Assembly: GCF_021462825.1 (NCBI RefSeq)
Contig: NZ_JAKEEB010000006.1
Coordinates: 124,001 to 188,000, forward strand
Length of the DNA stretch: 64,000 nt
From: Streptomyces glomeratus
Lineage (GTDB): Bacteria; Actinomycetota; Actinomycetes; Streptomycetales; Streptomycetaceae
Reading direction: 5' to 3'
A program made the position numbers and the translations under genes. The notes under the pieces are model-generated. The model saw nothing but the letters and a program-made list of their open reading frames with translations. It was not told the origin of the DNA and made no database searches. Every line of letters begins with the position of its first letter. Position 1 is the first letter of the stretch. This document shows, one piece after another, positions 28,380 to 38,010 of the stretch.

Positions 28380-29482
28380 GCGACGGGCCGGCCGCACGGA
28401 GGAGCCCCGGGGAGCCCCGGGGCGGCGTACGCCCGTTCTCGATCAAGACCAAGCTGGGTGCGCTGGTCGTCATATCGGTGCTCATCACCACGGGGCTGCT
28501 GCTGATCGCGGTGCGCACCGAGACCGAACTGCGCTTCATCACGGTGTTCTCGATGATCGCCACGCTGCTGATCACGCAGTTCGTGGCGCACTCGCTGACC
28601 GCGCCGCTGGACGAGATGAACGCGGTGGCCCGGTCCATATCGCACGGCGACTACACCCGCCGGGTCCGTGACAACCGCCGGGACGAAATGGGTGACCTGG
28701 CCCACACCATCAACCTGATGGCCGACGAGCTGGAGGCCCAGGACCGCCAGCGCAAGGAACTGGTGGCGAACGTCTCACACGAGCTGCGCACCCCCATCGC
28801 CGGTCTGCGCGCGGTGCTGGAGAACATCGTGGACGGCGTCACCGAGGCCGACCCCGAGACCATGCGCACCGCCCTGAAGCAGACCGAACGGCTCGGGCGC
28901 CTGGTGGAGACCCTGCTGGACCTCTCCCGCCTGGACAACGGCGTCGTCCCGCTGAAGAAGCGGCGCTTCGAGGTGTGGCCCTATCTGTCGGGCGTCCTCA
29001 AGGAGGCCCAGATGGTGGCCTCGGCACGGGCGGGGATCGCCTCGGGCTCCGGCAGCCACACCCGCACGGACGTCCATCTGCACCTCGACGTCTCCCCGCC
29101 GGAGCTGACCGCGCACGCGGACCCGGAGCGCATCCACCAGGTCGTCGCCAATCTGATCGACAACGCGGTCAAGCACAGCCCCCCGCACGGCCGCGTGACG
29201 GTGAGGGCCCGGCGAGGGCCCGCCCCCGACGCCCTGGAGCTGGAGGTGCTGGACGAGGGTCCCGGCATCCCGCAGTCCGAGTGGCACCGGGTCTTCGAGC
29301 GCTTCAACCGCGGCACCGTGAGCCGGCCGCACGGTCCGGGCAGCGACGGCGGCACGGGCCTCGGTCTGGCGATCGCGCGCTGGGCGGTGGATCTGCACGG
29401 TGGCCGGATCGGGGTGGCCGAATCCTCACGGGGCTGCCGGATCCAGGTCACCCTTCCAGGGGAGCCATCTCTCCCAAGTTGA
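28376..29482 (+). CDS. Sensor histidine kinase, partner of the preceding regulator
   Basis: A 368-residue kinase with one or two membrane segments between about 26 and 70 and almost no extracellular loop, suggesting it senses something within or near the membrane. A HAMP domain (about 68-120) precedes the H box with H135 (NVSHELRTP), the N box (NLIDNAVKHSP), and glycine boxes DEGPGIP and GGTGLGLAIARW. It begins ATGA, overlapping the regulator stop. The stimulus and regulon are unknown. Confidence 0.93.
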   Translation: MSDGPAARRSPGEPRGGVRPFSIKTKLGALVVISVLITTGLLLIAVRTETELRFITVFSMIATLLITQFVAHSLTAPLDEMNAVARSISHGDYTRRVRDNRRDEMGDLAHTINLMADELEAQDRQRKELVANVSHELRTPIAGLRAVLENIVDGVTEADPETMRTALKQTERLGRLVETLLDLSRLDNGVVPLKKRRFEVWPYLSGVLKEAQMVASARAGIASGSGSHTRTDVHLHLDVSPPELTAHADPERIHQVVANLIDNAVKHSPPHGRVTVRARRGPAPDALELEVLDEGPGIPQSEWHRVFERFNRGTVSRPHGPGSDGGTGLGLAIARWAVDLHGGRIGVAESSRGCRIQVTLPGEPSLPS

Positions 29483-29763
29483 CGTAAAGTTCGAAGCGGA
29501 ACAACAAGATCCACGTATGGACCGGCTGACGGACACGTGTGATCAGGCACAGGCCCGCGCAGCCTCCGCTCCGGGCCCGGGTCGTCGTACCCCTCTCACA
29601 GCGGAACCACGCTTGTTTCCCGCCATTTCCAGCCCCGAAACACGCTCTCCGATGTGACTTACGCGACGATGAACGGGCCCGACCTGACCTTCACCCCCCG
29701 GGAGGCGTAGCCTTTATTTCCGCTGTCCATAACCTTGTGAAGCGGAAGAGGGCGGTTGCCGCC

Positions 29764-32700
29764 GTGTCGCCACAGTCCCCCAGTAACTCGAGTGTCTCCA
29801 CCGACGACCAAGCCGGGAAGAACCCCGCAGCCGCGTTCGGTGCGAACGAGTGGCTCGTCGACGAGATCTATCAGCAGTACCTCCAGGACCCGAATTCGGT
29901 AGACCGCGCCTGGTGGGACTTCTTCGCCGACTACAAGCCGGGGGCCCCTGCCTCCCCGGCTACGGCGGGTACTGCGGCCGCGGGGGCCGCAGCGACCACC
30001 ACGTCGGCCCAGGCAGCTCCCACCGCTCCGGCACCCGCCGCGCCCGCCGCCGTGCCCGCGGCACCGCAGGCCCCGGCCGCCGCGCGGCCCGCCGCCGCCC
30101 CGGCCAGGCCCGCCGCGGCCGCTCCCGCCGCCGCGAAGCCCGCCGCGGCACCCGCACAGCCCAAGAAGGACGAGCCCGTGGCCCAGGCGCCCGTGGGTCC
30201 CGAGCTGGTGACCCTGCGCGGCCCCTCCGCCGCCGTCGCGAAGAACATGAACGCCTCGCTGGAGCTGCCCACGGCCACGTCCGTGCGCGCGGTCCCGGTG
30301 AAGCTGCTCTTCGACAACCGCATCGTCATCAACAACCACCTCAAGCGCGCCCGGGGCGGGAAGATCTCCTTCACGCACCTGATCGGCTACGCGATGGTCC
30401 GGGCCATCAAGGCCATGCCGTCGATGAACTGGTCCTTCGCGGAGAAGGACGGCAAGCCCACCCTGGTCAAGCCGGAGCACGTCAACCTCGGCCTCGCCAT
30501 CGACCTGGTCAAGCCGAACGGCGACCGCCAGCTCGTCGTCGCGGCGATCAAGAAGGCCGAGACGCTGAACTTCTTCGAGTTCTGGCAGGCCTACGAGGAC
30601 ATCGTCCGCCGCGCCCGCGACGGCAAGCTGACGATGGACGACTTCACGGGCGTGACGGTCTCCCTCACCAACCCCGGCGGCCTCGGCACGGTCCACTCGG
30701 TTCCGCGCCTGATGCCCGGCCAGTCGGTGATCATGGGCGTCGGCTCGATGGACTACCCGGCGGAGTTCCAGGGCACCTCCCAGGACACCCTGAACAAGCT
30801 CGGCATCTCCAAGGTCATGACGCTCACGTCGACCTACGACCACCGGGTGATCCAGGGCGCCGCCTCCGGCGAGTTCCTGCGCGTCGTCGCGAACCTCCTG
30901 CTCGGCGAGAACGGCTTCTACGACGAGATCTTCGAGGCCCTGCGCATCCCCTACGAGCCGGTCCGCTGGCTCAAGGACATCGACGCCTCGCACGACGACG
31001 ACGTCACCAAGGCCGCCCGCGTCTTCGAGCTGATCCACTCCTACCGGGTCCGCGGCCACGTCATGGCCGACACCGACCCGCTGGAGTACCGCCAGCGCAA
31101 GCACCCCGACCTGGACATCGTCGAGCACGGCCTCACCCTGTGGGACCTGGAGCGCGAGTTCGCCGTCGGCGGCTTCGCCGGCAAGTCGATGATGAAGCTG
31201 CGCGACATCCTCGGTGTGCTGCGCGACTCGTACTGCCGCACCACCGGCATCGAGTACATGCACATCCAGGACCCCAAGCAGCGCAAGTGGATCCAGGACC
31301 GCGTGGAGCGCCCGCACTCCAAGCCGGAGCGCGAGGAGCAGCTGCGCATCCTGCGCCGGCTGAACGCGGCGGAGGCCTTCGAGACCTTCCTGCAGACCAA
31401 GTACGTCGGCCAGAAGCGCTTCTCCCTGGAGGGCGGCGAGTCGGTCATCCCGCTGCTCGACGCGGTGATCGACAGCGCGGCCGAGTCCCGTCTGGACGAG
31501 GTCGTCATCGGCATGGCCCACCGCGGCCGTCTGAACGTCCTCGCCAACATCGTCGGCAAGTCCTACGCGCAGATCTTCCGCGAGTTCGAGGGCAACCTCG
31601 ACCCGAAGTCGATGCACGGCTCCGGCGACGTGAAGTACCACCTGGGCGCCCGCGGCACCTTCACCGGCCTGGACGGCGAGCAGATCGCGGTCAGCCTGGT
31701 CGCGAACCCCTCCCACCTGGAGGCGGTGGACCCGGTCCTGGAGGGCGTCTCCCGCGCCAAGCAGGACATCATCAACAAGGGCGGCACGGACTTCACGGTC
31801 CTGCCGGTGGCGATCCACGGCGACGCGGCCTTCGCGGGCCAGGGCGTGGTGGCCGAGACCCTGAACATGTCGCAGCTGCGCGGCTACCGCACGGGCGGCA
31901 CGGTCCACGTCGTCATCAACAACCAGGTCGGCTTCACCGCGGCCCCCGAGTCCTCGCGTTCCTCCATGTACGCGACGGACGTGGCCCGCATGATCGAGGC
32001 CCCGATCTTCCACGTGAACGGCGACGACCCCGAGGCGGTCGTGCGCGTCGCACGCCTGGCCTTCGAGTTCCGCCAGGCGTTCAACAAGGACGTGGTGATC
32101 GACCTCATCTGCTACCGCCGCCGCGGTCACAACGAGTCGGACAACCCGGCCTTCACCCAGCCGCTGATGTACGACCTGATCGACAAGAAGCGCTCGGTGC
32201 GCAAGCTGTACACCGAGTCGCTGATCGGCCGGGGCGACATCACCCTGGAGGAGGCCGAGCACGCGCTGCAGGACTACCAGGGCCAGCTGGAGAAGGTCTT
32301 CACGGAGGTCCGCGAGGCCACGTCGCAGTCGGTCGCGGCCGTGCCGCAGGAGCCGCAGGACGGCTTCCCGGTGGCGGTCGACACCGCCGTCTCCGCCGAG
32401 GTCGTCAAGCGGATCGCCGAGTCCCAGGTCAACATCCCCGACAGCATCACCGTCCACCCGCGCCTGCTGCCGCAGCTCCAGCGCCGGGCGGCGATGGTCG
32501 AGGAGGGCACGATCGACTGGGGCATGGGCGAGACCCTCGCGATCGGCTCCCTGCTCCTCGAGGGCGTCCCGGTCCGCCTGTCCGGCCAGGACTCGCGCCG
32601 CGGCACCTTCGGCCAGCGCCACGCGGTCATCATCGACCGCCAGACGGGCGAGGACTACACGCCGCTGCAGTACCTCTCCGAGGACCAGGCGCGCTACAAC

Positions 32701-33561
32701 GTCTACGACTCCCTCCTGTCCGAGTACGCGGCCATGGGCTTCGAGTACGGCTACTCGCTGGCCCGCCCGGACGCGCTCGTGATGTGGGAGGCGCAGTTCG
32801 GCGACTTCGTCAACGGCGCGCAGACGGTCGTGGACGAGTTCATCTCCTCGGCCGAGCAGAAGTGGGGCCAGACCTCCGGCGTCACCCTGCTGCTCCCGCA
32901 CGGCTACGAGGGCCAGGGCCCGGACCACTCCTCGGCCCGCCCGGAGCGGTTCCTCCAGCTCTGCGCCCAGAACAACATGACGGTCGCGATGCCGACCCTG
33001 CCGTCGAACTACTTCCACCTCCTGCGCTGGCAGGTGCACAACCCGCACCACAAGCCGCTGGTGGTCTTCACGCCGAAGTCGATGCTGCGCCTCAAGGCCG
33101 CCGCGTCCAAGGCGGAGGAGTTCACGACGGGCCGGTTCCGTCCGGTCATCGGTGACACCTCGGTGGACCCGGCCGCGGTCCGCAAGGTCGTCTTCTGCAC
33201 CGGCAAGGTCTACTACGACCTCGAGGCCGAGCGGGTCAAGCGCGGTGTGACGGACACCGCGATCATCCGCCTCGAGCGCCTGTACCCGCTGCCGGGCGCC
33301 GAGCTCCAGGCGGAGATCAAGAAGTACCCGAACGCCGAGAAGTACCTGTGGGCGCAGGAGGAGCCGGCGAACCAGGGCGCATGGCCGTTCATCGCCCTGA
33401 ACCTCATCGACCACCTGGACCTGGCGGTCGGCGCGGACGTCCCGGCGGGCGAGCGCCTGCGCCGGATCTCCCGCCCGCACGGCTCGTCCCCGGCCGTCGG
33501 TTCCGCGAAGCGGCACCAGGCGGAGCAGGAGCAGCTCGTGCGCGAGGTGTTCGAGGCGTAA
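29764..33561 (+). CDS. kgd: Multifunctional 2-oxoglutarate enzyme Kgd/SucA (E1o with fused E2-like domain)
   Basis: A 1265-residue thiamine-diphosphate enzyme of the actinobacterial Kgd/OdhA type, acting in the TCA cycle as 2-oxoglutarate dehydrogenase E1/E2-like component, decarboxylase or carboligase. Order: short N-terminal helix segment ([14 protein letters not shown]), an Ala/Pro linker (about 60-150), an E2-like acyltransferase domain ending in [10 protein letters not shown], then the E1 domain with [20 protein letters not shown] and the [12 protein letters not shown] block. The GTG at 29764 is the first with a purine-rich site (GAAGAGGG); no in-frame ATG exists nearby. It is monocistronic with a strong terminator. 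In relatives, phosphorylated GarA/OdhI-type FHA proteins inhibit the enzyme. Confidence 0.96.
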   Translation: MSPQSPSNSSVSTDDQAGKNPAAAFGANEWLVDEIYQQYLQDPNSVDRAWWDFFADYKPGAPASPATAGTAAAGAAATTTSAQAAPTAPAPAAPAAVPAAPQAPAAARPAAAPARPAAAAPAAAKPAAAPAQPKKDEPVAQAPVGPELVTLRGPSAAVAKNMNASLELPTATSVRAVPVKLLFDNRIVINNHLKRARGGKISFTHLIGYAMVRAIKAMPSMNWSFAEKDGKPTLVKPEHVNLGLAIDLVKPNGDRQLVVAAIKKAETLNFFEFWQAYEDIVRRARDGKLTMDDFTGVTVSLTNPGGLGTVHSVPRLMPGQSVIMGVGSMDYPAEFQGTSQDTLNKLGISKVMTLTSTYDHRVIQGAASGEFLRVVANLLLGENGFYDEIFEALRIPYEPVRWLKDIDASHDDDVTKAARVFELIHSYRVRGHVMADTDPLEYRQRKHPDLDIVEHGLTLWDLEREFAVGGFAGKSMMKLRDILGVLRDSYCRTTGIEYMHIQDPKQRKWIQDRVERPHSKPEREEQLRILRRLNAAEAFETFLQTKYVGQKRFSLEGGESVIPLLDAVIDSAAESRLDEVVIGMAHRGRLNVLANIVGKSYAQIFREFEGNLDPKSMHGSGDVKYHLGARGTFTGLDGEQIAVSLVANPSHLEAVDPVLEGVSRAKQDIINKGGTDFTVLPVAIHGDAAFAGQGVVAETLNMSQLRGYRTGGTVHVVINNQVGFTAAPESSRSSMYATDVARMIEAPIFHVNGDDPEAVVRVARLAFEFRQAFNKDVVIDLICYRRRGHNESDNPAFTQPLMYDLIDKKRSVRKLYTESLIGRGDITLEEAEHALQDYQGQLEKVFTEVREATSQSVAAVPQEPQDGFPVAVDTAVSAEVVKRIAESQVNIPDSITVHPRLLPQLQRRAAMVEEGTIDWGMGETLAIGSLLLEGVPVRLSGQDSRRGTFGQRHAVIIDRQTGEDYTPLQYLSEDQARYNVYDSLLSEYAAMGFEYGYSLARPDALVMWEAQFGDFVNGAQTVVDEFISSAEQKWGQTSGVTLLLPHGYEGQGPDHSSARPERFLQLCAQNNMTVAMPTLPSNYFHLLRWQVHNPHHKPLVVFTPKSMLRLKAAASKAEEFTTGRFRPVIGDTSVDPAAVRKVVFCTGKVYYDLEAERVKRGVTDTAIIRLERLYPLPGAELQAEIKKYPNAEKYLWAQEEPANQGAWPFIALNLIDHLDLAVGADVPAGERLRRISRPHGSSPAVGSAKRHQAEQEQLVREVFEA

Positions 33562-33577
33562 GGCCGTACGGTCGCAT

Positions 33578-33619
33578 GAGGGGCCCGCTCCCGAGTTCCG
33601 GCTCGGGGGCGGGCCCCTC
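33578..33619. terminator. Strong terminator hairpin after kgd
   Basis: An 18-bp stem (33578-33595 with 33602-33619) around a 6-base loop, with one G-T wobble in the middle. It lies 16 bp after the kgd stop and 15 bp before the stop of the convergent TPR gene, so it can serve both strands. Confidence 0.8.
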
Positions 33620-33634
33620 GGCGTGCGGCCCGTC

Positions 33635-36610
33635 TCACATCATCTGCGGCTCGAAGTCCCAGTAGGGACGCCGTCCGTCGAGCATGTACCGCACCTGGCG
33701 GTGCTCCTCGAAGAAGTTCTCGGTGAGCTTGCGGACCGCCTCCCGGCGCACGCTCCGCGCCTCCTCGTCCCGCCCGGTCTCCGCCAGGTCCTGCGCGAGA
33801 CCCGCCGCGAGGTTGAGCGTGAGCACATGCGCGTCCCCGACCGCGGCGCGCGCCCGCCCGAGGGCGTCCCGGCCCAGCGCGACCGCACGCTCCCGCTCAC
33901 CGGTCCGGGCGAGCGCCGTCGCCGTGTTCATGGCGCAGCCGACGGACCAGACGTGGGCCGCGCCCAGGGCGCGCTCCATCCCCGCCCTGGCCCGCTCCGC
34001 GCGCTCCCGGGCGCCGTGCAGGTCCCCCTGGTCGCCCTGGACGAGGGCACAGTTGTCGAGGGCTCCCGCGACATAGGGATGGCTGTCTCCGAGTAGACGC
34101 GCATAGCGGCCGTGGGCGGCCTCGGCGAGTTCACGGGCCTCTTCGAGTTCGCCGATGTCGCGCAGCAGCATCGCGTAGTCCGTGTTCAGCATCAGCGTCT
34201 CGGGGTGGTCGGGGCCGTGCCGGCGCAGCATCCGGTCGCGGGCCTCCCGCATCAGCCCCCGGGCCCGCAGATGGGACCCGTCGCGGCGCAGGCACAGGGC
34301 GAGATTGTGCTGGGCGAGCAGGGTCTGTCCGTGGTTGCCGCCCAGCACCTCCCTGTGCAGGCGGAAGTTCAGCTCCTGGATGGCCAGGGCCTCGCCGTAC
34401 CGGCCCAGCAGCCGCAGCGTCCAGGCGGTGTGCAGGCCGGCGTCGAGCGTCGCCGGGTCGCGGCCGCCGTTGAGGGCGATGTACGACTCCAGTACGGCCC
34501 GGTGCAGGACGAGGGACTCCTCGTAGCGGCCCAGCAGCCGCAGGGCGATCGCGAGGTTGCCGCGGATGGCGAGGGTACGGGGCACCTCGTGCTCGCCGAG
34601 GTCGGCCGCCGCCTGCGCCTCGGCGTCCTCGTACAGCAGGCGGGCCTCCTGGTACTGCCCGAGCGCCATCAGGGTTCCGCCGAGCCCGTTCTTGGCCCGC
34701 AGCACCTGGATGGGGCTGCGCCCGGGGTCGGCGGTGATCCGGTGCAGGACGTCCCGTCCGATGCGCTCGGCCTCGCGGTAGTGGCCGAGCCGGCGTTCCA
34801 TGTTGGCCCGTTGGTGCACGGCGACGAGGACGTCCGGATCGGTGTCCGGGGACACGGCGGTCCAGGCGGCGACGGCCGCCCTGCTGAGCTTCCGGCCCTC
34901 CTTGTACTCGCCGCGGATCCGCAGGTACTCGATGCAGTTGAGCACCAGCGCCCGTACGTCCCGGTCCGTGGAGTGCAGCGCGCCCGTGGGCTCCAGATGC
35001 GGTATCACCTCCGCGTACCGCGCCCAGTGGACGCGGTCGCCGGGGCGGCGGGGATCGGCGGCGACGAGCACCCGGCGTGCGGTCTCGGCCGACTGCCGTG
35101 CCTCCCCATGGCCCAGATGACCGCGTACGAAGCGGTGGAAGAGCCGGTGCATACGCAGCGTGCCGACGGTCTGGATGTCCATCGGCCCCTGCTCGTACTC
35201 CAGCCGCATGGAGGTGGCCTCGGACAGCACCCGCAGCGCGGTGTTCCAGCTGCTCGGCTCGGTGACCAGGGACACCAGGTGCGGGGGCAGGTCCCCGGCG
35301 CGGGCCGACTGCACCAGACCCAGCGGGATCACGTCGGGTGAGAAGAACGCGAAGAGCGAGAGCAGTTCATAGGCGTTGGGGTGCTTCTCGCGCAGGGTGT
35401 TGACGGTCTGCCCCCAGGCGGCCTGGAACTCCTTGCGGTACTCCTCGGAGGGGACGACGGGAACGCTGTGCGGGTCGCCCTCCTGGATGCGGGCGATGTA
35501 CGCGTCGATGTCGGCGGTCTCGTTCAGCTCCACCCAGGCCGCGGTCTGGTCCATGAGCAGCGGGTGGTCCTCGACCGCGGCGGCCAGGCGGTCCGCGCTG
35601 TCGCGGGTGAGCCGGCGGCTGCGCCGGCACGCGAAGTCGACGGACTCCTCGCGGTCGAACGGGGGAAGGTCGACGATCCGGCCGACCCACCGGTGCCACT
35701 CCTTGCGCGGAGTGGTGACCAGAAGATGGCCGGGGCCTTCGGGCAGCAGCGTCCCGAGGTCCTCGGGGTCCTCCGCCCCGTCCAGGACGACCAGCCAGCG
35801 GATGCGGTCGGCCAGGGCCCGTTTGGCCGCTTCGATGCGTCCCCGCAGGGCGTCCCCGGTGTCCGGTTCCGCTCCGAGCTTGTCGGCGAGCCGGGCGAAG
35901 TCCTCGCGCGCCCGGTTGCGCACCGACGCGCGGACCCACCAGACGATGTCGTACTCGCCCTTGTAGCGGTGCACGTACTCGGTCGCCGTCTGCGTCTTGC
36001 CGACGCCGCCCGGACCGCGCAGCGCGATGCGGGTGCCCTCACCGCCTTCGGTGAACGCCTGGTGCATGCGTTCCAGGACGCGCTCACGGCCGGTGAAGTC
36101 ACGGTTGTGGCGGGGGGCGTTGTCGATGCCGGGCCGGTCCTCGGGGAACCGGGGGCCTCGGCTGCGGTCCAGACTGACCGGGCCGCCCGTGGGCGGGGTC
36201 ACCTCCAGCGCGTCGAGCAGCACCTCGGCGGCCCGGTCGGCGTCGAGGCCGCGCAGCGGCAGCACCCGGCCGAGCCGTTCGGCGGCCGGTGGCAGGGAGG
36301 CGGCGGTGATCGACACCGCGACGACGCGGTGCCCCTGCCGGGGCATGAGGTCGGCCAGCACATCGGCCCAGGCCTGCCGGCGGGCCTCGTCGAAGCGCAC
36401 GAACCAGTCGTCGAGCAGGAGCAGCAGTTTGCCGGGGCGGGAAAGCAGACCGCTCAGCCGCTCGGGCTCCGGCGTGGTGTGCAGCGGGTCCCAGCGGACC
36501 GCTTCCGGCACCGCTCCGGCGTACGCCAGGCGATGTTCGATCCACGTCGCCCAGGACCATGACTGTCCCGCGTAGACGATCGTGACATGCTCAGGGGACG
36601 CGGATGACAT
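33635..36610 (-). CDS. FxSxx-COOH-system TPR protein: TIR-like, NB-ARC (STAND) and TPR domains
   Basis: A 991-residue STAND NTPase. Residues 1-135 form a TIR-like domain (HVTIVYAGQSWSWATWI start; KLLLLLDDWFVRF). An NB-ARC NTPase follows, with Walker A GPGGVGKTQTA and Walker B-like WLVVLDGAED. From about residue 530 the protein is tetratricopeptide repeats (repeated LGRYEEAL-like units) to the C-terminus. The architecture is that of the TPR protein regularly found beside FxsB radical SAM maturases. STAND proteins oligomerise on sensing a ligand and trigger an effector, here perhaps the TIR-like domain. Start supported by AAGGAG nine bases upstream; it lies 57 bp after the maturase gene. Confidence 0.88.
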   Translation of the reverse strand: MSSASPEHVTIVYAGQSWSWATWIEHRLAYAGAVPEAVRWDPLHTTPEPERLSGLLSRPGKLLLLLDDWFVRFDEARRQAWADVLADLMPRQGHRVVAVSITAASLPPAAERLGRVLPLRGLDADRAAEVLLDALEVTPPTGGPVSLDRSRGPRFPEDRPGIDNAPRHNRDFTGRERVLERMHQAFTEGGEGTRIALRGPGGVGKTQTATEYVHRYKGEYDIVWWVRASVRNRAREDFARLADKLGAEPDTGDALRGRIEAAKRALADRIRWLVVLDGAEDPEDLGTLLPEGPGHLLVTTPRKEWHRWVGRIVDLPPFDREESVDFACRRSRRLTRDSADRLAAAVEDHPLLMDQTAAWVELNETADIDAYIARIQEGDPHSVPVVPSEEYRKEFQAAWGQTVNTLREKHPNAYELLSLFAFFSPDVIPLGLVQSARAGDLPPHLVSLVTEPSSWNTALRVLSEATSMRLEYEQGPMDIQTVGTLRMHRLFHRFVRGHLGHGEARQSAETARRVLVAADPRRPGDRVHWARYAEVIPHLEPTGALHSTDRDVRALVLNCIEYLRIRGEYKEGRKLSRAAVAAWTAVSPDTDPDVLVAVHQRANMERRLGHYREAERIGRDVLHRITADPGRSPIQVLRAKNGLGGTLMALGQYQEARLLYEDAEAQAAADLGEHEVPRTLAIRGNLAIALRLLGRYEESLVLHRAVLESYIALNGGRDPATLDAGLHTAWTLRLLGRYGEALAIQELNFRLHREVLGGNHGQTLLAQHNLALCLRRDGSHLRARGLMREARDRMLRRHGPDHPETLMLNTDYAMLLRDIGELEEARELAEAAHGRYARLLGDSHPYVAGALDNCALVQGDQGDLHGARERAERARAGMERALGAAHVWSVGCAMNTATALARTGERERAVALGRDALGRARAAVGDAHVLTLNLAAGLAQDLAETGRDEEARSVRREAVRKLTENFFEEHRQVRYMLDGRRPYWDFEPQMM

Positions 36611-36667
36611 GCCTGGGGTCTCCTTCTGACGTAGGTGAGAGCTACGCCGTGGTCCGTCAACTCCACG

Positions 36668-37819
36668 TTAGACCAGACTCCTTGACGATACGGAGAGCTG
36701 CTCGCCGATCCGCGCGGCGGCGTGCCGGATGATGCGTTCCAGGTCGGCGCAGTGCACACTCGGGTGCCGGAAGTGGCCCGTGCGGCGGGAGTAGCGGTGG
36801 GCGTAGTTGCCGCCTCCGCATATCCGCACCACCGGGCAGGCGCGGCAGTCCTCGCCGAGTCCGCCGAGCCCGGCCCTCAGCGCGGCGATCCTCGGGTGCC
36901 CGAGCGCCTCGTCGAAGGAGTTGCGGTGGACGTCGAGGCCGGTGGCGGGCGCGTGCGGGTACGCCGTCTTCAGCGAGTCCAGTCGCTCGATCGTGCCGTC
37001 GGTCTCCACCACGACCGCGGCGATCGGCGACAGGCCCACCGCGTCCGTCCGCGAGGAGCCGCCCAGCAGCAGCGCCGCGATCTCGGTGAACAGGCGCACC
37101 CGTGGCAGGCCCCGTGTGCCGTCGTCCCACCACAGGTCGAAGGCCTCGGCCAGCCAGTCCCCGTAGGGTGTGGGAGCGGGGCGGTGGCGGCCGGGCGGGC
37201 GGCTGCCCCAGTGCACGTGCGGCAGCAGGAAGTCGAGCGCGGGCGGTGCCAGGGCCCGCAGCGAGCTGTAGACCTCGGCGGGGTCGGTGGCCGGGTCGAC
37301 GGTGCACAGAAGGCCGCCGTAGGCGTCGGGCCGCCGTGCGGCGAGCATCCGCGCCGCACGGCGGGCGGCGGGCCAGGAGGGACGGCCCGCGTGGTCGACG
37401 CGGCGGGCGTTGAGGGCGGCCGTACCGCCGTCGAGGCTGATCCCGATCCGGATGCCGGCGTCGGCCAGGCGGTCGAGCGCGGGCCGGGTGAGCAGGGTGC
37501 CGTTGGTCTGCACGGTGACCGTCACGTCGGTGCCGTCCGGTACGGCGCGGCGCACCGTGTCGGCGTAGGCGACGAGCGGTTCGGGTCCGGTCAGCAGCGG
37601 CTCCCCGCCGTGCAGGTCGACCCGTACGGACCGGGGCCGGTGGGTCGCGACGTGCTCGGCGATGCGCCGGGCGGTCTGGCGCATGGTGTGCTCGCCGACG
37701 TGGTGCGGGCGGTCGCGCCAACTGGTGTCCGGGCTGCGGTAGATGTAGCAGTAGGTGCAGTCCAGGTTGCAGCGGCTGTGCACCTTGAGGACGAACTGGC
37801 GCAGGCAGTCGGAGCTCAC
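36668..37819 (-). CDS. FxsB-like radical SAM/SPASM peptide maturase
   Basis: A 383-residue radical SAM enzyme. The cluster motif is CNLDCTYC (Cys 17, 21, 24), followed by the GGEP motif (DLHGGEPLL) and a C-terminal SPASM-like cysteine set (DCRACPVVRIC and a later VHC). FxsB family members install three-residue cyclophane cross-links on ribosomal peptides. The GTG start overlaps the stop of the 64-residue gene (GTGA), so the two are translated together. The enzyme lacks the fused HExxH domain found in some relatives. Substrate inferred to be the adjacent small protein. Confidence 0.88.
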   Translation of the reverse strand: MSSDCLRQFVLKVHSRCNLDCTYCYIYRSPDTSWRDRPHHVGEHTMRQTARRIAEHVATHRPRSVRVDLHGGEPLLTGPEPLVAYADTVRRAVPDGTDVTVTVQTNGTLLTRPALDRLADAGIRIGISLDGGTAALNARRVDHAGRPSWPAARRAARMLAARRPDAYGGLLCTVDPATDPAEVYSSLRALAPPALDFLLPHVHWGSRPPGRHRPAPTPYGDWLAEAFDLWWDDGTRGLPRVRLFTEIAALLLGGSSRTDAVGLSPIAAVVVETDGTIERLDSLKTAYPHAPATGLDVHRNSFDEALGHPRIAALRAGLGGLGEDCRACPVVRICGGGNYAHRYSRRTGHFRHPSVHCADLERIIRHAAARIGEQLSVSSRSLV

Positions 37820-38010
37820 GGGGCGGCTCCCGCCGGGGGACTCGGCGGGTCGGGCGAGTCCCCGTAGTAGGCGGCCGGAAGCTCGTCCTCCGTCTCCCGG
37901 GCGTGCAGTTCGGCGAGCACCGCGGCGAGTACGGGGTGGGGGGTGCCGCCGACGCCGGGGCGCTCGAAAACGGGCAGGGGTATGCCCGGGGCGTCGTCCG
38001 GACTCCTCAT
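37816..38010 (-). CDS. 64-residue protein, candidate RiPP precursor of the radical SAM enzyme
   Basis: A small gene held between two partners by 4-bp overlaps: its ATG overlaps the vWA gene stop (ATGA) and its stop overlaps the radical SAM GTG (GTGA). The N-terminal half (IPLPVFERPG, HPVLAAVLAELHAR) looks like a folded leader with an amphipathic helix. The tail is AAYYGDSPDPPSPPAGAAP. Canonical FxsA precursors end in F-x-S-x-x at the carboxyl terminus; this one does not. An aromatic-x-acid triplet, Tyr49-Gly50-Asp51, would suit a three-residue cyclophane. Alternatively it is an accessory or recognition protein. I do not know a family name for it. Confidence 0.75.
   Translation of the reverse strand: MRSPDDAPGIPLPVFERPGVGGTPHPVLAAVLAELHARETEDELPAAYYGDSPDPPSPPAGAAP

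Noticed and set aside
29659..33516. Very long minus-strand open frame (about 1285 codons) opposite kgd
   Set aside because: It is the antisense shadow of a high-GC coding region; the plus strand encodes a fully conserved Kgd/SucA protein and the minus product has no recognisable domain.
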